64,000 bases of DNA from Ensifer sp. PDNC004 (GTDB lineage: Bacteria; Pseudomonadota; Alphaproteobacteria; Rhizobiales; Rhizobiaceae). Below the pieces are notes generated by a model. The model worked only from the letters and a program-made list of their open reading frames with translations. It made no database searches and was not told where the DNA came from. Below, piece by piece: positions 44,182 to 53,460 of the stretch (position 1 is the stretch's first letter; each line of letters opens with the position of its first letter). The translations under genes and the position numbers were made by a program. The stretch lies in contig NZ_CP070352.1 of NCBI RefSeq assembly GCF_016919405.1, forward strand, positions 62,001 to 126,000. Direction: 5' to 3'.

Positions 44182-44576
44182 TTTCTTGTTCTTCCTTGGT
44201 CGTTGTTGTCGGTCCCGCCGGGAGGAAGGGGCCGGGCCCGTCGCATATGGGAGACAGGTTGGTCGGGATCAATGAAGGGCGCCAGGCAAAGCAGGCCTCC
44301 ACGCGAAATTCCGACATCGACCGGTTGTCGATCTTCCAACGCGGTGCTTGAGGAGCCGGGTGTTAGCAGGGTTTGGACCCGATGCAATGCGTTGCCGGTC
44401 ACGTCCTTGCACGTTTGCGTGAGCTGCCGCTGCCAAGCCGTCCGAACCGCGCGCCCGAACGCCAACTCGCAAGCGGGCGCTCAACCGCCCGCTTGGCCAC
44501 TCGTTGCAGCTTGAGATTTGAAGTCCGGGAAATGCGGTGCAATAGAGTCCGCGCGTTCACCGAGGGGGAGGGGCTT
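44182..44576. other. Intergenic region, nothing recognised
   Basis: Several overlapping frames cross this stretch without ribosome sites or protein-like composition. The last 20 bases carry the GAGGGGGAGGGG ribosome site for the GNAT gene. Confidence 0.6.
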
Positions 44577-45110
44577 ATGGATCGGCCGGAACCGCGCATC
44601 CTTCGCGCGACGGCGGCGGACGCGGAGGAGCTTGGTTATGTCGGACCAGCGGCCTATGCCGCAGAATATGCGTATCTCTGGGACGACAGCGCTGCCCTGG
44701 CGCGTCAACTGGCGACGTTCAGTTCGGACGCATTCTCGAAGCTGCTCGAACGTCCGGAGGCGCGCGTCTGGGTGGCGCAGATGGATGAGGCAATTGTCGG
44801 CTTCCTCACGATGATCATTGGGGCCGTCGATCCGATCCGGTCAAAGCCCGGCGGCACTGAGATCCCTCGAATCTATCTCCTGCGGGCCACCAAGGGGCTG
44901 GCCATTGGCCGTAAACTCGTGGAATGCGCCATCACCCAGGCGAAGCAGGAAGGCAGCCGTTATGTCTGGCTGGACGTGATGGCGTCGGCAGAACAGGCAC
45001 GACGTGCGTATCTCAAATGGGGCTTTGTCGAACTGGGCGCGACGCGTTTCGCGAAACCCGTGAAAGCAGACCTTGCCGGGACGATCGTCTTAGCCAAGCA
45101 ACTCGATTGA
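44577..45110 (+). CDS. GNAT-family N-acetyltransferase
   Basis: 177 residues from the ATG at 44577 after a purine-rich ribosome site. The acetyl-CoA fold is visible in EARVWVAQMDEAIVGFLTMII, IPRIYLLRATKGLAIGRKLVECAITQAKQEG (landmark KGLAIGRKLVE, the pyrophosphate loop) and VWLDVMASAEQARRAYLKWGFVELGATRF. The target is unknown. It is the last gene before the peptide-export island, but orientation and spacing give no firm link. Confidence 0.88.
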   Translation: MDRPEPRILRATAADAEELGYVGPAAYAAEYAYLWDDSAALARQLATFSSDAFSKLLERPEARVWVAQMDEAIVGFLTMIIGAVDPIRSKPGGTEIPRIYLLRATKGLAIGRKLVECAITQAKQEGSRYVWLDVMASAEQARRAYLKWGFVELGATRFAKPVKADLAGTIVLAKQLD

Positions 45111-45215
45111 ACGCCGTGCGAGGCGCGACCAGCTTCTGTCCGTCACACCATTCGTGAGGGCGGATTGTTTCAAGGCTCGGCGCGACGCGACTGGCGGCCT
45201 CGTCGTGGCATCCCC

Positions 45216-46205
45216 TCAAGCGCTGAACTCCGCCACCGCCGGCTCATGCGCTTGTTCGCACCCCAAGTCCTCTTGCGCTCGCTGATAGGCCACGGAAATG
45301 GCCGCGAACTTGATCGCCTGCCAGCGAACATAGTCATTGAGCAGGGTTTCGGAGACGAACAGGTCGCCTCGATTGCCGGGAAGGCTCCAGACGAGGAGCC
45401 CGTCCGATTTGGCCCGGGCAAATACCCGCAATACGTGGCCGCGCGACAGGGTGTGTCTGTTCGAGACCTCGCCTGCGGCGAGCGCTCCGAGGCAAACCGG
45501 CCGATCAAACACCTCAAGGCCGCTCGGGACCCGGCCGATGAGTTCGTGCAGGATATTGCTTCCCGTTTCCGTTCGCACGAACAGATCCACGCTCGCCGGC
45601 GGCTGCGCCCAACCCGGATCGAATACGAGGGATCGAACGGCCAGCGGGTGGATCCGTCCAAGCAGGCGCTGGTCGCCCTCGAACCTGGACGCGCGATCAC
45701 CGCCATCGAGCCGATCGAGGGCGACCAGATGGCTCGCCAGCCATTGGCCGATCATGCTTTCGCCGTAGGCGCTCAACCGCAATGGTCTTATGCGTTTGTC
45801 CCTGCTTTCCTGCGGGACAAGCAATCCATAGGCAACCATTTCCGCCAGATGGGCCGTAAGCGTGTTCTTGCTGAAGGGGAGCTTTGGCGCGAAGAATTCG
45901 ATGAGTGAGCCCGCCGTTAGTGGCGAACGCGTTTCATCGCGTTTGCGTTCAAAATGCAGCGCGATGATCGCCTGCGTGATCAACCACTTCTGCATGCTGG
46001 CGACATAGCGCACCACCCTCGGAGCGACATCGTGCATGGCGAGCAGCTCTTTTGCCGCATCGCGCAGGACGGCCAAGAAAGCCGACCCCTCAAGTGGCGT
46101 TATGGGACTGAAAGCGTCTTGCGATCCTAAAGGCATGATTGTGTCTGTCGCACCACGGCTGATGGCATCCCCGGCATTACTACCCATCCACTGTTGCATC
46201 ACCAT
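45216..46205 (-). CDS. Putative DNA-binding regulator A of the peptide-export island
   Basis: 329 residues, no family recognised by name. It is clearly paralogous to the gene at 47159-48106: shared blocks are QKWLITQAIIALHFER versus HRKWFMTQSMYALCMQR, SRDKRIRPL versus SRHDKRIRNL, ALDRLDGGDR versus GLDRLDGGGR, and WQAIKFAAISVAY versus WQAQKFAALDEAF. The segment PFSKNTLTAHLAEMVAYGLL looks like a winged helix-turn-helix of MarR type, and a second HTH-like stretch (RHTLSRGHVLRVFARAKSDGLL) follows near residue 260. Divergent from its paralogue; probably a regulator. Confidence 0.6.
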   Translation of the reverse strand: MVMQQWMGSNAGDAISRGATDTIMPLGSQDAFSPITPLEGSAFLAVLRDAAKELLAMHDVAPRVVRYVASMQKWLITQAIIALHFERKRDETRSPLTAGSLIEFFAPKLPFSKNTLTAHLAEMVAYGLLVPQESRDKRIRPLRLSAYGESMIGQWLASHLVALDRLDGGDRASRFEGDQRLLGRIHPLAVRSLVFDPGWAQPPASVDLFVRTETGSNILHELIGRVPSGLEVFDRPVCLGALAAGEVSNRHTLSRGHVLRVFARAKSDGLLVWSLPGNRGDLFVSETLLNDYVRWQAIKFAAISVAYQRAQEDLGCEQAHEPAVAEFSA

Positions 46206-46689
46206 GTCACGCCGTCACCTGTGTGACTCAATTTTGGGTGCACTCACCCACAACTTGCTTCTTGAGTTGATCCTGTTCCGCCGGTCTCGCTATGAGTGGC
46301 CAGCTTCTGGGGGAAACACCATGAAATCAATTCTTTGTCGTCTACGCGCAGGTTGAGCCAACAGCTTGCCGGGGCCGACCGTCGCTGTGGCCGAAGCTTG
46401 ATGTAGCCGACTGACCGAACGGTCCATCCAGGGTCCATGCACGTCGCGCAAGGCGCGCCATGGCCACGGCGTTCTGCGCCGTTTTTTTGCCCCTGCAACA
46501 ACGCCCCTTAGGCAAAATCGAATGCTCAAAAGCCTGCCGCTCACCCCCGTGTTTTCTTCTTTCGCGTTCCCAAAGACGTTCCTGAGAACGTTGCAACCGT
46601 GCTTGCGCCTGCTCCAGGCGTCGCGGATACTGCCTGGTTGGATACGCGCCGGATCATGTGGGATACGAAGCTGCAGCGGCAGTGCCTTG

Positions 46690-46935
46690 CGGCCCAGCAT
46701 TGAGGCGGATCTGGACCGGGCCTACCGTCTCGACAACGGCGCGGTGTTGACCACACGCTTTGGTGGCATAGCCGTCTTTGCCGCACTCGCAAACAACGGT
46801 ACGGCAGGAACGGTCAGCGCGGGTCTGAACCTCTCCAACGACCTCCACTGGGATTTCGCTTCTTCATTGCTCTACGGAATCGAAAGCGATGCGCGAAGGC
46901 AGGTGCTCATGCGCGCTTCTGATTTTGATGCTTGA
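46690..46935 (+). pseudogene. Remnant of autotransporter-type beta-barrel
   Basis: The frame reads IEADLDRAYRLDNGAVLTTRFGG, then ...GTAGTVSAGLNLSNDLHWDFASSLLYGIESDARRQVL (landmark DLHWDFASSLLYGIES), alternating hydrophobic/polar as in the last strands of an autotransporter barrel. It has no start of its own, lies in the same frame as the aborted ATG at 46321, and the final strand is disrupted (ends SDFDA). Most of a large gene would be missing. The family call is tentative. Confidence 0.4.
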
Positions 46936-46965
46936 TGGCCTCAGCCCTCTCGGCTCGTCCAGTCG

Positions 46966-46987
46966 AAATACGGCATATGCCGTATTT
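46966..46987. promoter_or_regulatory. 22-bp perfect palindrome, candidate operator
   Basis: Fully symmetric around 46976/46977, with core ACGGCATATGCCGT and A/T ends. It lies about 170 bp upstream of regulator B and on the other side faces regulator A. Perfect symmetry over 22 bp is unusual and suits a dimeric regulator. Confidence 0.5.
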
Positions 46988-47158
46988 TGTTGTCCAGGCG
47001 GACATGGGAAGCCTGCGGCCTGCGAAGGGCGCGTTCCCAGGAACTCATTATCAGCCCGAATGTTCGAAAAGACCGGCGCACGCCCTGGCAGAGCCCAAGC
47101 AGGCTTCACGGCCCGATTGTTACTTACGAAGTAACGCCCAGAATTTCCAAAAAAGGAC

Positions 47159-48106
47159 ATGAGAATAGAGATAGCCATGGAACAGTTAATCGATAGGAGG
47201 GAGTTCTCCGCTGGCTGGAAGACGGCCGATGCACTGTTTCGAAATCCTGAGTTCCCGGCCGTCGACCGGCAGCTTGCCGCTCATCTCATCAAGATTCATC
47301 GGCAGACGCCGCGCCTGGCTCGTCTCCAGGCTTCTCATCGCAAGTGGTTCATGACGCAGTCCATGTACGCGCTTTGTATGCAACGGGCGACAGGCTGCGA
47401 CGTCGTCGGGCTGCATGCGAGCCGTTTCATCGAAACCGTAACTTCCATCGGCGTCGCGAGCCGCAACACGGCCGATGCCTTTCTCAAGGAACTGCTGGCC
47501 TACAAGATGCTGCAGGAGATCCCCTCGCGTCATGACAAGCGGATCCGCAACCTTGACACGACGCCTGCCAGCGACGCGGCGATGCAGGGCTGGTTCATGG
47601 GCCACATGAACGGATTGGACCGTCTGGACGGCGGTGGGCGTGTCGCGGCCTGCACAAAGGACCCACTGCTATTCCGCTTGGCGCAGCCGCGCGCCGCGGC
47701 GGCACTGATTGCCAACTCCGTGTGGCGTCATCCGCCCGACAGTATAGGGCATTTTCTGTCGTCGGAGTTCGGCGGCATGATCATCCACGAATTCATCTTC
47801 GAGATCGCGGATTTTACGGCCGTGGGGGACAGGGTGACCGTCGGCCCCGTCAACGTCCATTCGCTCGCGGTACAGTACGGAATTTCCGCCACCAACATCA
47901 AGCGGATGTTCAAGCGGGCGCAGCAGCAGGAGTGCCTGGGCTGGGAAGGTTCCCGCGGGCGGAAGGTCCTCTGGCTCTCCAGGCAGTTTCTCGACGACTA
48001 TTTCTGGTGGCAGGCCCAGAAATTCGCAGCACTCGACGAGGCCTTTCATGCCGCCGTGGCGATGGTTCGGCGCGGCGAGAAAAATGCTCCCAGATTTGGC
48101 CCTTGA
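47159..48106 (+). CDS. Putative DNA-binding regulator B of the peptide-export island
   Basis: 315 residues (an ATG at 47177 has a better-spaced ribosome site and would shorten it by six). Paralogue of the gene at 45216-46205, with the shared blocks given there. SIGVASRNTADAFLKELLAYKML resembles a winged-helix recognition region and VQYGISATNIKRMFKRAQQQECL a second HTH. It lies 75 bp upstream of and in the same direction as the exporter operon, so control of that operon is the natural guess. Family not recognised. Confidence 0.6.
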   Translation: MRIEIAMEQLIDRREFSAGWKTADALFRNPEFPAVDRQLAAHLIKIHRQTPRLARLQASHRKWFMTQSMYALCMQRATGCDVVGLHASRFIETVTSIGVASRNTADAFLKELLAYKMLQEIPSRHDKRIRNLDTTPASDAAMQGWFMGHMNGLDRLDGGGRVAACTKDPLLFRLAQPRAAAALIANSVWRHPPDSIGHFLSSEFGGMIIHEFIFEIADFTAVGDRVTVGPVNVHSLAVQYGISATNIKRMFKRAQQQECLGWEGSRGRKVLWLSRQFLDDYFWWQAQKFAALDEAFHAAVAMVRRGEKNAPRFGP

Positions 48107-48181
48107 ACATCGCGGGCGCATCTTCGTATGCCCGCTAGGGTTCTTTCAATCGTATGGGAGCCGTGTCGCGGAGTTAGATCG

Positions 48182-48805
48182 ATGGGTTCGGTGGATGAAG
48201 GGCTTTTCCGCAAGGAAGCGCTGGAAAGGAACTTCTCGCCCGAGCGGTTGGAAGAGGCGGTGCGCATCAACACCGCGGCGAGCCGTGTCGGGCTTCTCGC
48301 CATGCTCCTGCTTTGCCTGCTGTTTGCGGCCTGGAGTTTCGTTGGCCGTATAGCGACCCGGGTCGAGGGCGAGGGCGTTCTGCTTCCGGTGCCGGGCAAG
48401 GCCTTGCTGGAAATGCAGCTCTATCTGCCGCCAGCGAGCGGCAAACGGGTACGACCGGGCATGCCCGTCAACATCGAGATCGCCGGTCTGCCGCGCGAGC
48501 GTTGGGGAACGCTTGCTGGCAGGGTCGTGTCGATCTCGGATTTACCAGTGAGTCACGAGAGCATGCTCGCCACGTTGGGGGACGATGGCCTGGCGTCACG
48601 CTTTTCGGCAAAGGCCATGCCCTTCGTTGCGGTCGTCGAGCTTTCAACCGATCCGCAACGGCCCGGCGCTTATGTCTGGCGTGGCGGCGAAGGCGCACAG
48701 ACACAGCTGGGGCGGGGCGCGGTCGGCACTGGCAAGGTAACGATCGAGGAACGGGCGCCTGTCGATTTCCTGTTGCCTTTACTGCGTACCCGGCCGGGGG
48801 CCTGA
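48182..48805 (+). CDS. Shortened NHLM-bacteriocin-type secretion protein (membrane fusion protein)
   Basis: 207 residues from the ATG at 48182 (GGAG nine bases upstream). The N terminus LFRKEALERNFSPERLEEAVRI and a single helix (GLLAMLLLCLLFAAWSFVGRI) followed by TRVEGEGVLLPVPG match the start of NHLM bacteriocin system secretion proteins. The C-terminal part (RPGMPVNIEIAGLPRERWGTLAGRVVSISDLPVS, landmark GTLAGRVVSISDLP, and VDFLLPLLRT) matches their end. The central lipoyl and coiled-coil hairpin regions, normally about 150-200 residues, are absent, so the protein is only about half the usual length. It is coupled to the C39 ABC gene (1-bp gap). Confidence 0.8.
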   Translation: MGSVDEGLFRKEALERNFSPERLEEAVRINTAASRVGLLAMLLLCLLFAAWSFVGRIATRVEGEGVLLPVPGKALLEMQLYLPPASGKRVRPGMPVNIEIAGLPRERWGTLAGRVVSISDLPVSHESMLATLGDDGLASRFSAKAMPFVAVVELSTDPQRPGAYVWRGGEGAQTQLGRGAVGTGKVTIEERAPVDFLLPLLRTRPGA

Positions 48806-48806
48806 C

Positions 48807-50960
48807 ATGCGCCGTTTCTTGCCGGTTCTGCGGCGATCGGTTCCAATCATCCTGCAGATCGAGCATGCCGAATGCGGCGTCGCGTGCCTTGCAATGGTGC
48901 TCGCCTGGCACGGTCGCCATGTCGGCCTCGACGAGTTGCGCATACGCGCCGGCGTTTCCCGCGATGGCACCAAGGCGAGCAATCTGCTGCGCGCCGCCCG
49001 CTGGGCAGGCCTTGAGGCCCGCGGCCTTCGTCAAGAGCCCGAGGAACTGCGTAATATCGAAGGCCCCGCCATCCTCCACTGGCAGTTCAAACACTTCGTC
49101 GTTCTGGAGCGCGTTTCTGGCGGCTTTGCGACCATTGTCGATCCGGCCGACGGCCGCCGGGCGGTGTCGCTGCAGGAGCTCGCGGGAAGCTTCACCGGCG
49201 TCGTTCTGACTTTTCGAAAAGGCGAAGCGTTTCGACCGAGTGGAAAGAGACTATCTTCGCTCTCTTCGCTCCGCGAACGGTTGGCTGGCCCCGGGATGCG
49301 CTCGGCACTTTTCGCCGTCCTTGCCGCTTCGCTCATCCTCGTCGTGCCAGGCATGGTGCTGCCGGTTCTTTCGCGCAGCTTCATCGACGATATTCTCGTC
49401 GATGGGCAGAAGGATTGGCTTCTGCCGTTCTGCCTGTTGCTTTTCGGAGTCATCCTATTTCAGGCGGGGGTGACGATGTTCCAGCAACTGCTGCTGATGA
49501 AGCTGGAAACGCGGCTCGCCTTCGTACCGACGGCGCGGCAGCTCCGGCATATGCTGCGGCTGCCCGTCGCGTTTTACACGCAGCGCGATGCCGGCGAGCT
49601 CGCCAGCCGGCTCGATGCCAATGAACGGCTCGCGAACCTTCTCTCCGGCGAGCTCGCAACGCACGTCTTCAACCTCGCGAGCATCCTGACCTATGCCGCG
49701 GTGATGCTGGTGTTCGATCCCATCCTCGCGGTGCTGCTCATCGGCTTGCAGGGCCTATATCTGCTGCTGCTGCGCGAGGCCATCCACCGTCAGCAGATAA
49801 ACGCCCGCCAGCAAGTCGCCGCGGCGGGCAAGCTCGTGGCCGCTACCATCGGCCCCATCCGAAGTCTCGAAACGGTGAAGGCCTCGGGTCTCGAAAACGA
49901 GGCGTTCCGGCGCTGGGCCGGCCATCAGGCACGGCTTCTCGGGTTGCGCAGCGACGAGGCCCATATCGACGTTCTCCTGGCCGCCGCCCCGGCGCTGATG
50001 CAAGCGCTGGCCGGGGCGATCGTTCTCGGAGTGGGTGGGCTGCGCGTCATGGATGGGGCAACGACGCTCGGTACGGTGATCGCCTTCCAGGCCTTGGCCA
50101 TCAGTTTTTCCGCACCGATCGGCGGTCTGCTCGCCCTCACGGGCCAGATCCAGCAGGTCCAGGCCGACCTGGAGCGGGCCGACGACGTCATGCGTGCGCC
50201 CCTCCTCACGCCGCCGGCCGGCGGCGTCCTGCCGAAGGACGGTGTGCTTGAGGCAAGGGATCTCAGCTTCGGTTACAGCCCACTCGATCCGCCATTGATC
50301 GAAGGGTTTTCGCTGGTTCTCCGACCAGCGGCCAGAATCGCTATCGTCGGCGGCTCGGGCAGCGGAAAAAGCACGGTGGGTCGTCTGCTCGCCGGACTGC
50401 TTGAGCCGGGAGGCGGGTCGCTCAAGCTGGGTGGTGTTGACCTCATTGCCGTCGCCACGAACCAGCGGGCTGCGTTATGCGGCTATGTCGATCAGGACAT
50501 CTTTCTGTTCGAAGGAACGGTGCACGACAATCTGACGCTCTGGGATAGGGGCGTGTCGGAAAATACGATCACGCGGGCGCTGGCCGACGCGGCTATACTT
50601 GACGATGTATTGGCCCGCGACGGGGCGCTCTTCGCGCCGATCGACGAGAACGGCGGCAACTTCAGCGGCGGGCAGCGCCAGCGCCTCGAAATCGCCCGGG
50701 CGCTTGCCGCCAACCCACAGGTCCTCATTCTCGACGAGGCGACCTCGGCGCTGGATACGGCAACCGAGAGGAAGATCGTCGAGAGCCTGCGACAAAGAGG
50801 GTGCGCCTGCCTCATCATCGCCCATCGCATTGCCACCATCCGTGATTGCGACGAGATCATCGTCATGCGGGCCGGGCGGATTGTCGAGCGCGGCAGCAAC
50901 GCCGAACTGCTTGCGCTCCAAGGCGAATATTTCAGCCTCGTGCAGGAGTCTGCGCCATGA
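48807..50960 (+). CDS. C39 peptidase-containing ABC exporter (NHLM type), complete
   Basis: 717 residues. The N-terminal C39 peptidase has Gln17, Cys23 (IEHAECGVACLAMVLAWHG), His96 (WQFKHFVVLE) and Asp112 (IVDPADG), so it should cleave leaders after double glycine. Six transmembrane helices follow (about 160-430). The ATPase is fully canonical: Walker A GGSGSGKST near 515, signature FSGGQRQR near 619, Walker B LILDEATSALD near 640, H-loop IIAHR near 671. Second gene of the operon; its stop overlaps the next ATG as ATGA. It should process and export the 47-residue precursor encoded downstream. Confidence 0.92.
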   Translation: MRRFLPVLRRSVPIILQIEHAECGVACLAMVLAWHGRHVGLDELRIRAGVSRDGTKASNLLRAARWAGLEARGLRQEPEELRNIEGPAILHWQFKHFVVLERVSGGFATIVDPADGRRAVSLQELAGSFTGVVLTFRKGEAFRPSGKRLSSLSSLRERLAGPGMRSALFAVLAASLILVVPGMVLPVLSRSFIDDILVDGQKDWLLPFCLLLFGVILFQAGVTMFQQLLLMKLETRLAFVPTARQLRHMLRLPVAFYTQRDAGELASRLDANERLANLLSGELATHVFNLASILTYAAVMLVFDPILAVLLIGLQGLYLLLLREAIHRQQINARQQVAAAGKLVAATIGPIRSLETVKASGLENEAFRRWAGHQARLLGLRSDEAHIDVLLAAAPALMQALAGAIVLGVGGLRVMDGATTLGTVIAFQALAISFSAPIGGLLALTGQIQQVQADLERADDVMRAPLLTPPAGGVLPKDGVLEARDLSFGYSPLDPPLIEGFSLVLRPAARIAIVGGSGSGKSTVGRLLAGLLEPGGGSLKLGGVDLIAVATNQRAALCGYVDQDIFLFEGTVHDNLTLWDRGVSENTITRALADAAILDDVLARDGALFAPIDENGGNFSGGQRQRLEIARALAANPQVLILDEATSALDTATERKIVESLRQRGCACLIIAHRIATIRDCDEIIVMRAGRIVERGSNAELLALQGEYFSLVQESAP

Positions 50961-53194
50961 CGGGACCTCTCCAGCCGATTGCGTATGACGACGAGCGCAG
51001 CAATTCGGGCCTGATGCAGGTTTTCGGCGAACCTCCCGGCAACGACGGCAGCGGCGCCCCTGGCGCGGGCACACCGCTTGTCGAAGCGATAGCCATGGCC
51101 TTGCAGGCAGCCGGGCATCCCGTGTCTGCAGAAGCGTTGTGCGATCTCAATGCGCAGGCCTCAGAGGATGACGCTCCAGCCTTGCTGACCCGCGCCGGCG
51201 TCGCCTTCCGCCCGGTGGAACTTGCGGCGGACTGGTGGCGTCATGATGGCTTGCCCATGCTGGCGGAACTGGAGGACGGTACGCCTGTGGCGTTGGTTCC
51301 GGGGGCGCAGGGCGGCTGGCGCATTGTCATGCACGGTAAATCCATACGGGCCACGGCGCGTGCCGCCGCGCAAGTACGCTCACGGGCGATCCAGATCTAT
51401 CCGCTCTTGCCCCGCGCCCCGGTAACGCTTGGCGGCCTGTTGCGCTTCGGTCTTCGCGGGGCGGGCATGGACGTCGCGCGCATGGCTATCATGGCCGCTC
51501 TCGCCAGCCTCTCGGCGATCGCGTTGCCCATCGCGGCCATTCTGCTGGTGGAGCATGTGATCCCCTCCGGCGATCGGGCTGCTCTCCTGCAAATCCTTAT
51601 CGGCCTCGTCGCGATCGCCTTCGGACAGACGGCATTCGATCTGGTGCGCGCCTTTGCGATGGCGCGAATAGAAACGCGCCTGGACGCGACCTTGCAGGCC
51701 GCGGTCTTCCATCGACTGCTGCGCCTTCCCGCGCACTTCTTCAAGGGATTTACGACCGGCGATCTGGCCGAACGCGTTCTCAGCCTGCAGGAGGCGCGGC
51801 AGATGGTGACGGGGAGCATGCTCTCCGGTCTCTTCGGCATACTTGGCATTCTGACCAGTGCCGCCGTCTTGTTCCTGACCGATTGGCGGCTCGCCTTGGT
51901 TGGTGTTTCGGCCGCGGCGCTGCTTGCGTTCGTTTCGGCCGTTGTCTCTTGGCGACAACTTCTCGAAGAGCGCCATCAGATTGAGGCCCGAGGGGAAGTG
52001 CAGGGCTTCGTGCTGCAGCTGCTGTTCGGCATCGTCAGGCTGCGCGGGGCCAATGCCGAGGAGCGTGCGCTGACGCGCTGGGGCTCAAAGAGCGCCCGGC
52101 AGCGCCAGGCTTTCATGCAAGCGAGGCTTTACCGCGCGTGGCAGAGCGTGCTGCAGGTTTCGATGCCCTGGCTCTGCCTGTTGTTGATCTACGCATCGGT
52201 GGGGTGGCTGGGTAATCTCGATGAAACGCAGCCGCTCCATGCGCTCGCAGCTCCGACCGACGGTGACAACAGCGGAACCTTGAGCATTGCCGTCTTCGCA
52301 GCTTTTGCGACGGCGTTCGGCCAGTTGACGGCTGCCTTGCGAGCGTCGATCGGGGCCGTCTCAGGGCTGGTGGCGGTTGTCCCGCTCGTGCAGCGCACCC
52401 GCCCGGTGCTGGATGCTCAACCCGAGCAGGAAACGCTCCGTAACGCTCCGCTTCATCCGGACCTCCAGGGAAATGTCGTCTTCCGCAATGTTCACTTCCG
52501 CTACTTCGCGGACGGTCCGCCAGTCCTGGAGGACGTCAGCTTCGAGGTCGCCGCCGGGGAATTCGTCGCGATCGTTGGACCATCCGGCAGCGGCAAGTCT
52601 ACACTGCTGCGACTGATGCTCGGGTTCGAAACGCTGGAAAGCGGTGAAATTCTCTTCGACGGCATACCAGTGGACGCGTTGGAGCCCAGCTTCATCCGCC
52701 GCCACATGGGTGTGGTGCTCCAGAACAGCATGCTTTTTGCAGGTTCGATCTACGACAATATCGCCGGCGCTTCGGGCTGCGGACCGGAGGCGGTTCTCGA
52801 AGCCTCGATTCTTGCCGGCCTGGAACAAGACATCGCGACCATGCCGATGGGGCTGCACACCATCCTGGCAGATGGTGGCAACACCCTCTCGGGCGGACAG
52901 CGCCAGCGCATTCTGGTGGCCCGCGCGCTCATCGGTCGGCCCAAAATTCTCCTGCTCGACGAGGCGACCAGCGCGCTCGACAACCGCACCCAGGCAGCGG
53001 TGTCGGAGAGGCTGGCCGAGCTGAACACAACACGGATCGTCATTGCCCATCGTCTGTCGACGATCCGCAAGGCCGATCGCATCATCGTGCTCGATGGGGG
53101 CAGGGTCGTTCAGGTGGGTCCCTTCGACGCGCTAGCACGCGCTGGCGGCTGCTTTGCAAGACTTGCAGCCGTGGACATGCTGGGCGGCCGGTGA
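50957..53194 (+). CDS. Second ABC exporter subunit (NHLM type), complete ATPase
   Basis: 745 residues from the ATG at 50957, coupled to the preceding gene. The N-terminal ~160 residues resemble the peptidase-derived but inactive domain of NHLM second transporters (LVEAIAMALQAAGHPVSAEAL, ADWWRHDGLPMLAEL); no C39 Cys/His/Asp set is present. The membrane domain covers about 165-480. ATPase motifs are canonical: GPSGSGKST near 540, LSGGQRQR near 643, LLLDEATSALD near 664, IAHRLSTI near 695. It should heterodimerise with the C39 transporter. Confidence 0.9.
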   Translation: MTGPLQPIAYDDERSNSGLMQVFGEPPGNDGSGAPGAGTPLVEAIAMALQAAGHPVSAEALCDLNAQASEDDAPALLTRAGVAFRPVELAADWWRHDGLPMLAELEDGTPVALVPGAQGGWRIVMHGKSIRATARAAAQVRSRAIQIYPLLPRAPVTLGGLLRFGLRGAGMDVARMAIMAALASLSAIALPIAAILLVEHVIPSGDRAALLQILIGLVAIAFGQTAFDLVRAFAMARIETRLDATLQAAVFHRLLRLPAHFFKGFTTGDLAERVLSLQEARQMVTGSMLSGLFGILGILTSAAVLFLTDWRLALVGVSAAALLAFVSAVVSWRQLLEERHQIEARGEVQGFVLQLLFGIVRLRGANAEERALTRWGSKSARQRQAFMQARLYRAWQSVLQVSMPWLCLLLIYASVGWLGNLDETQPLHALAAPTDGDNSGTLSIAVFAAFATAFGQLTAALRASIGAVSGLVAVVPLVQRTRPVLDAQPEQETLRNAPLHPDLQGNVVFRNVHFRYFADGPPVLEDVSFEVAAGEFVAIVGPSGSGKSTLLRLMLGFETLESGEILFDGIPVDALEPSFIRRHMGVVLQNSMLFAGSIYDNIAGASGCGPEAVLEASILAGLEQDIATMPMGLHTILADGGNTLSGGQRQRILVARALIGRPKILLLDEATSALDNRTQAAVSERLAELNTTRIVIAHRLSTIRKADRIIVLDGGRVVQVGPFDALARAGGCFARLAAVDMLGGR

Positions 53195-53305
53195 AAGTCC
53201 AAATCTGGGAGTTTCACCGAAAATTCTTGAAACGGGGCCGGGAGGATTTTACCTCATCTGCCTAGAGGAAAAGCAGAATTTGCAGGGTCTGAACCCGTTT
53301 GACGG

Positions 53306-53338
53306 CGATCACCGGCGAGAATGAATCTCGCGTGATCG
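53306..53338 (+). promoter_or_regulatory. Hairpin in the leader region of the precursor-peptide gene
   Basis: Thirteen base pairs interrupted by a 2-nt bulge (arms 53306-53320 and 53326-53338), loop ATGAA. It sits in the 266-bp gap between the exporter operon and the peptide gene, without a T run; it may be a processing or regulatory structure. Confidence 0.4.
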
Positions 53339-53460
53339 GCGGAGGGAAAACTGTGCGCTTTTTCTCCGGCCTTTGCGCCTCACGACAACCCGCCGTTCGA
53401 CCCTTGCGGCGATCGGCATGCAACCAACCGCCCTGCAGGACAGGGCTGAAAGGAAAACAA

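Larger units (their letters stand above)
46206..47158. other. Decayed region between the two paralogous regulators
   Basis: 953 bp without an intact gene. It contains a good start (ATG 46321 after GGGGGAA) that stops after 11 codons, an autotransporter-like remnant and a perfect palindrome listed separately. It presumably also holds both regulator promoters. Codon usage looks degraded compared with the flanks. Confidence 0.55.

Noticed and set aside
46889..47134. Short frame containing a Cys-Cys-Pro-Gly-Gly stretch, checked as a second double-glycine precursor
   Set aside because: No leader-type acidic/hydrophobic pattern before the GG and no ribosome site; lies in decayed DNA.
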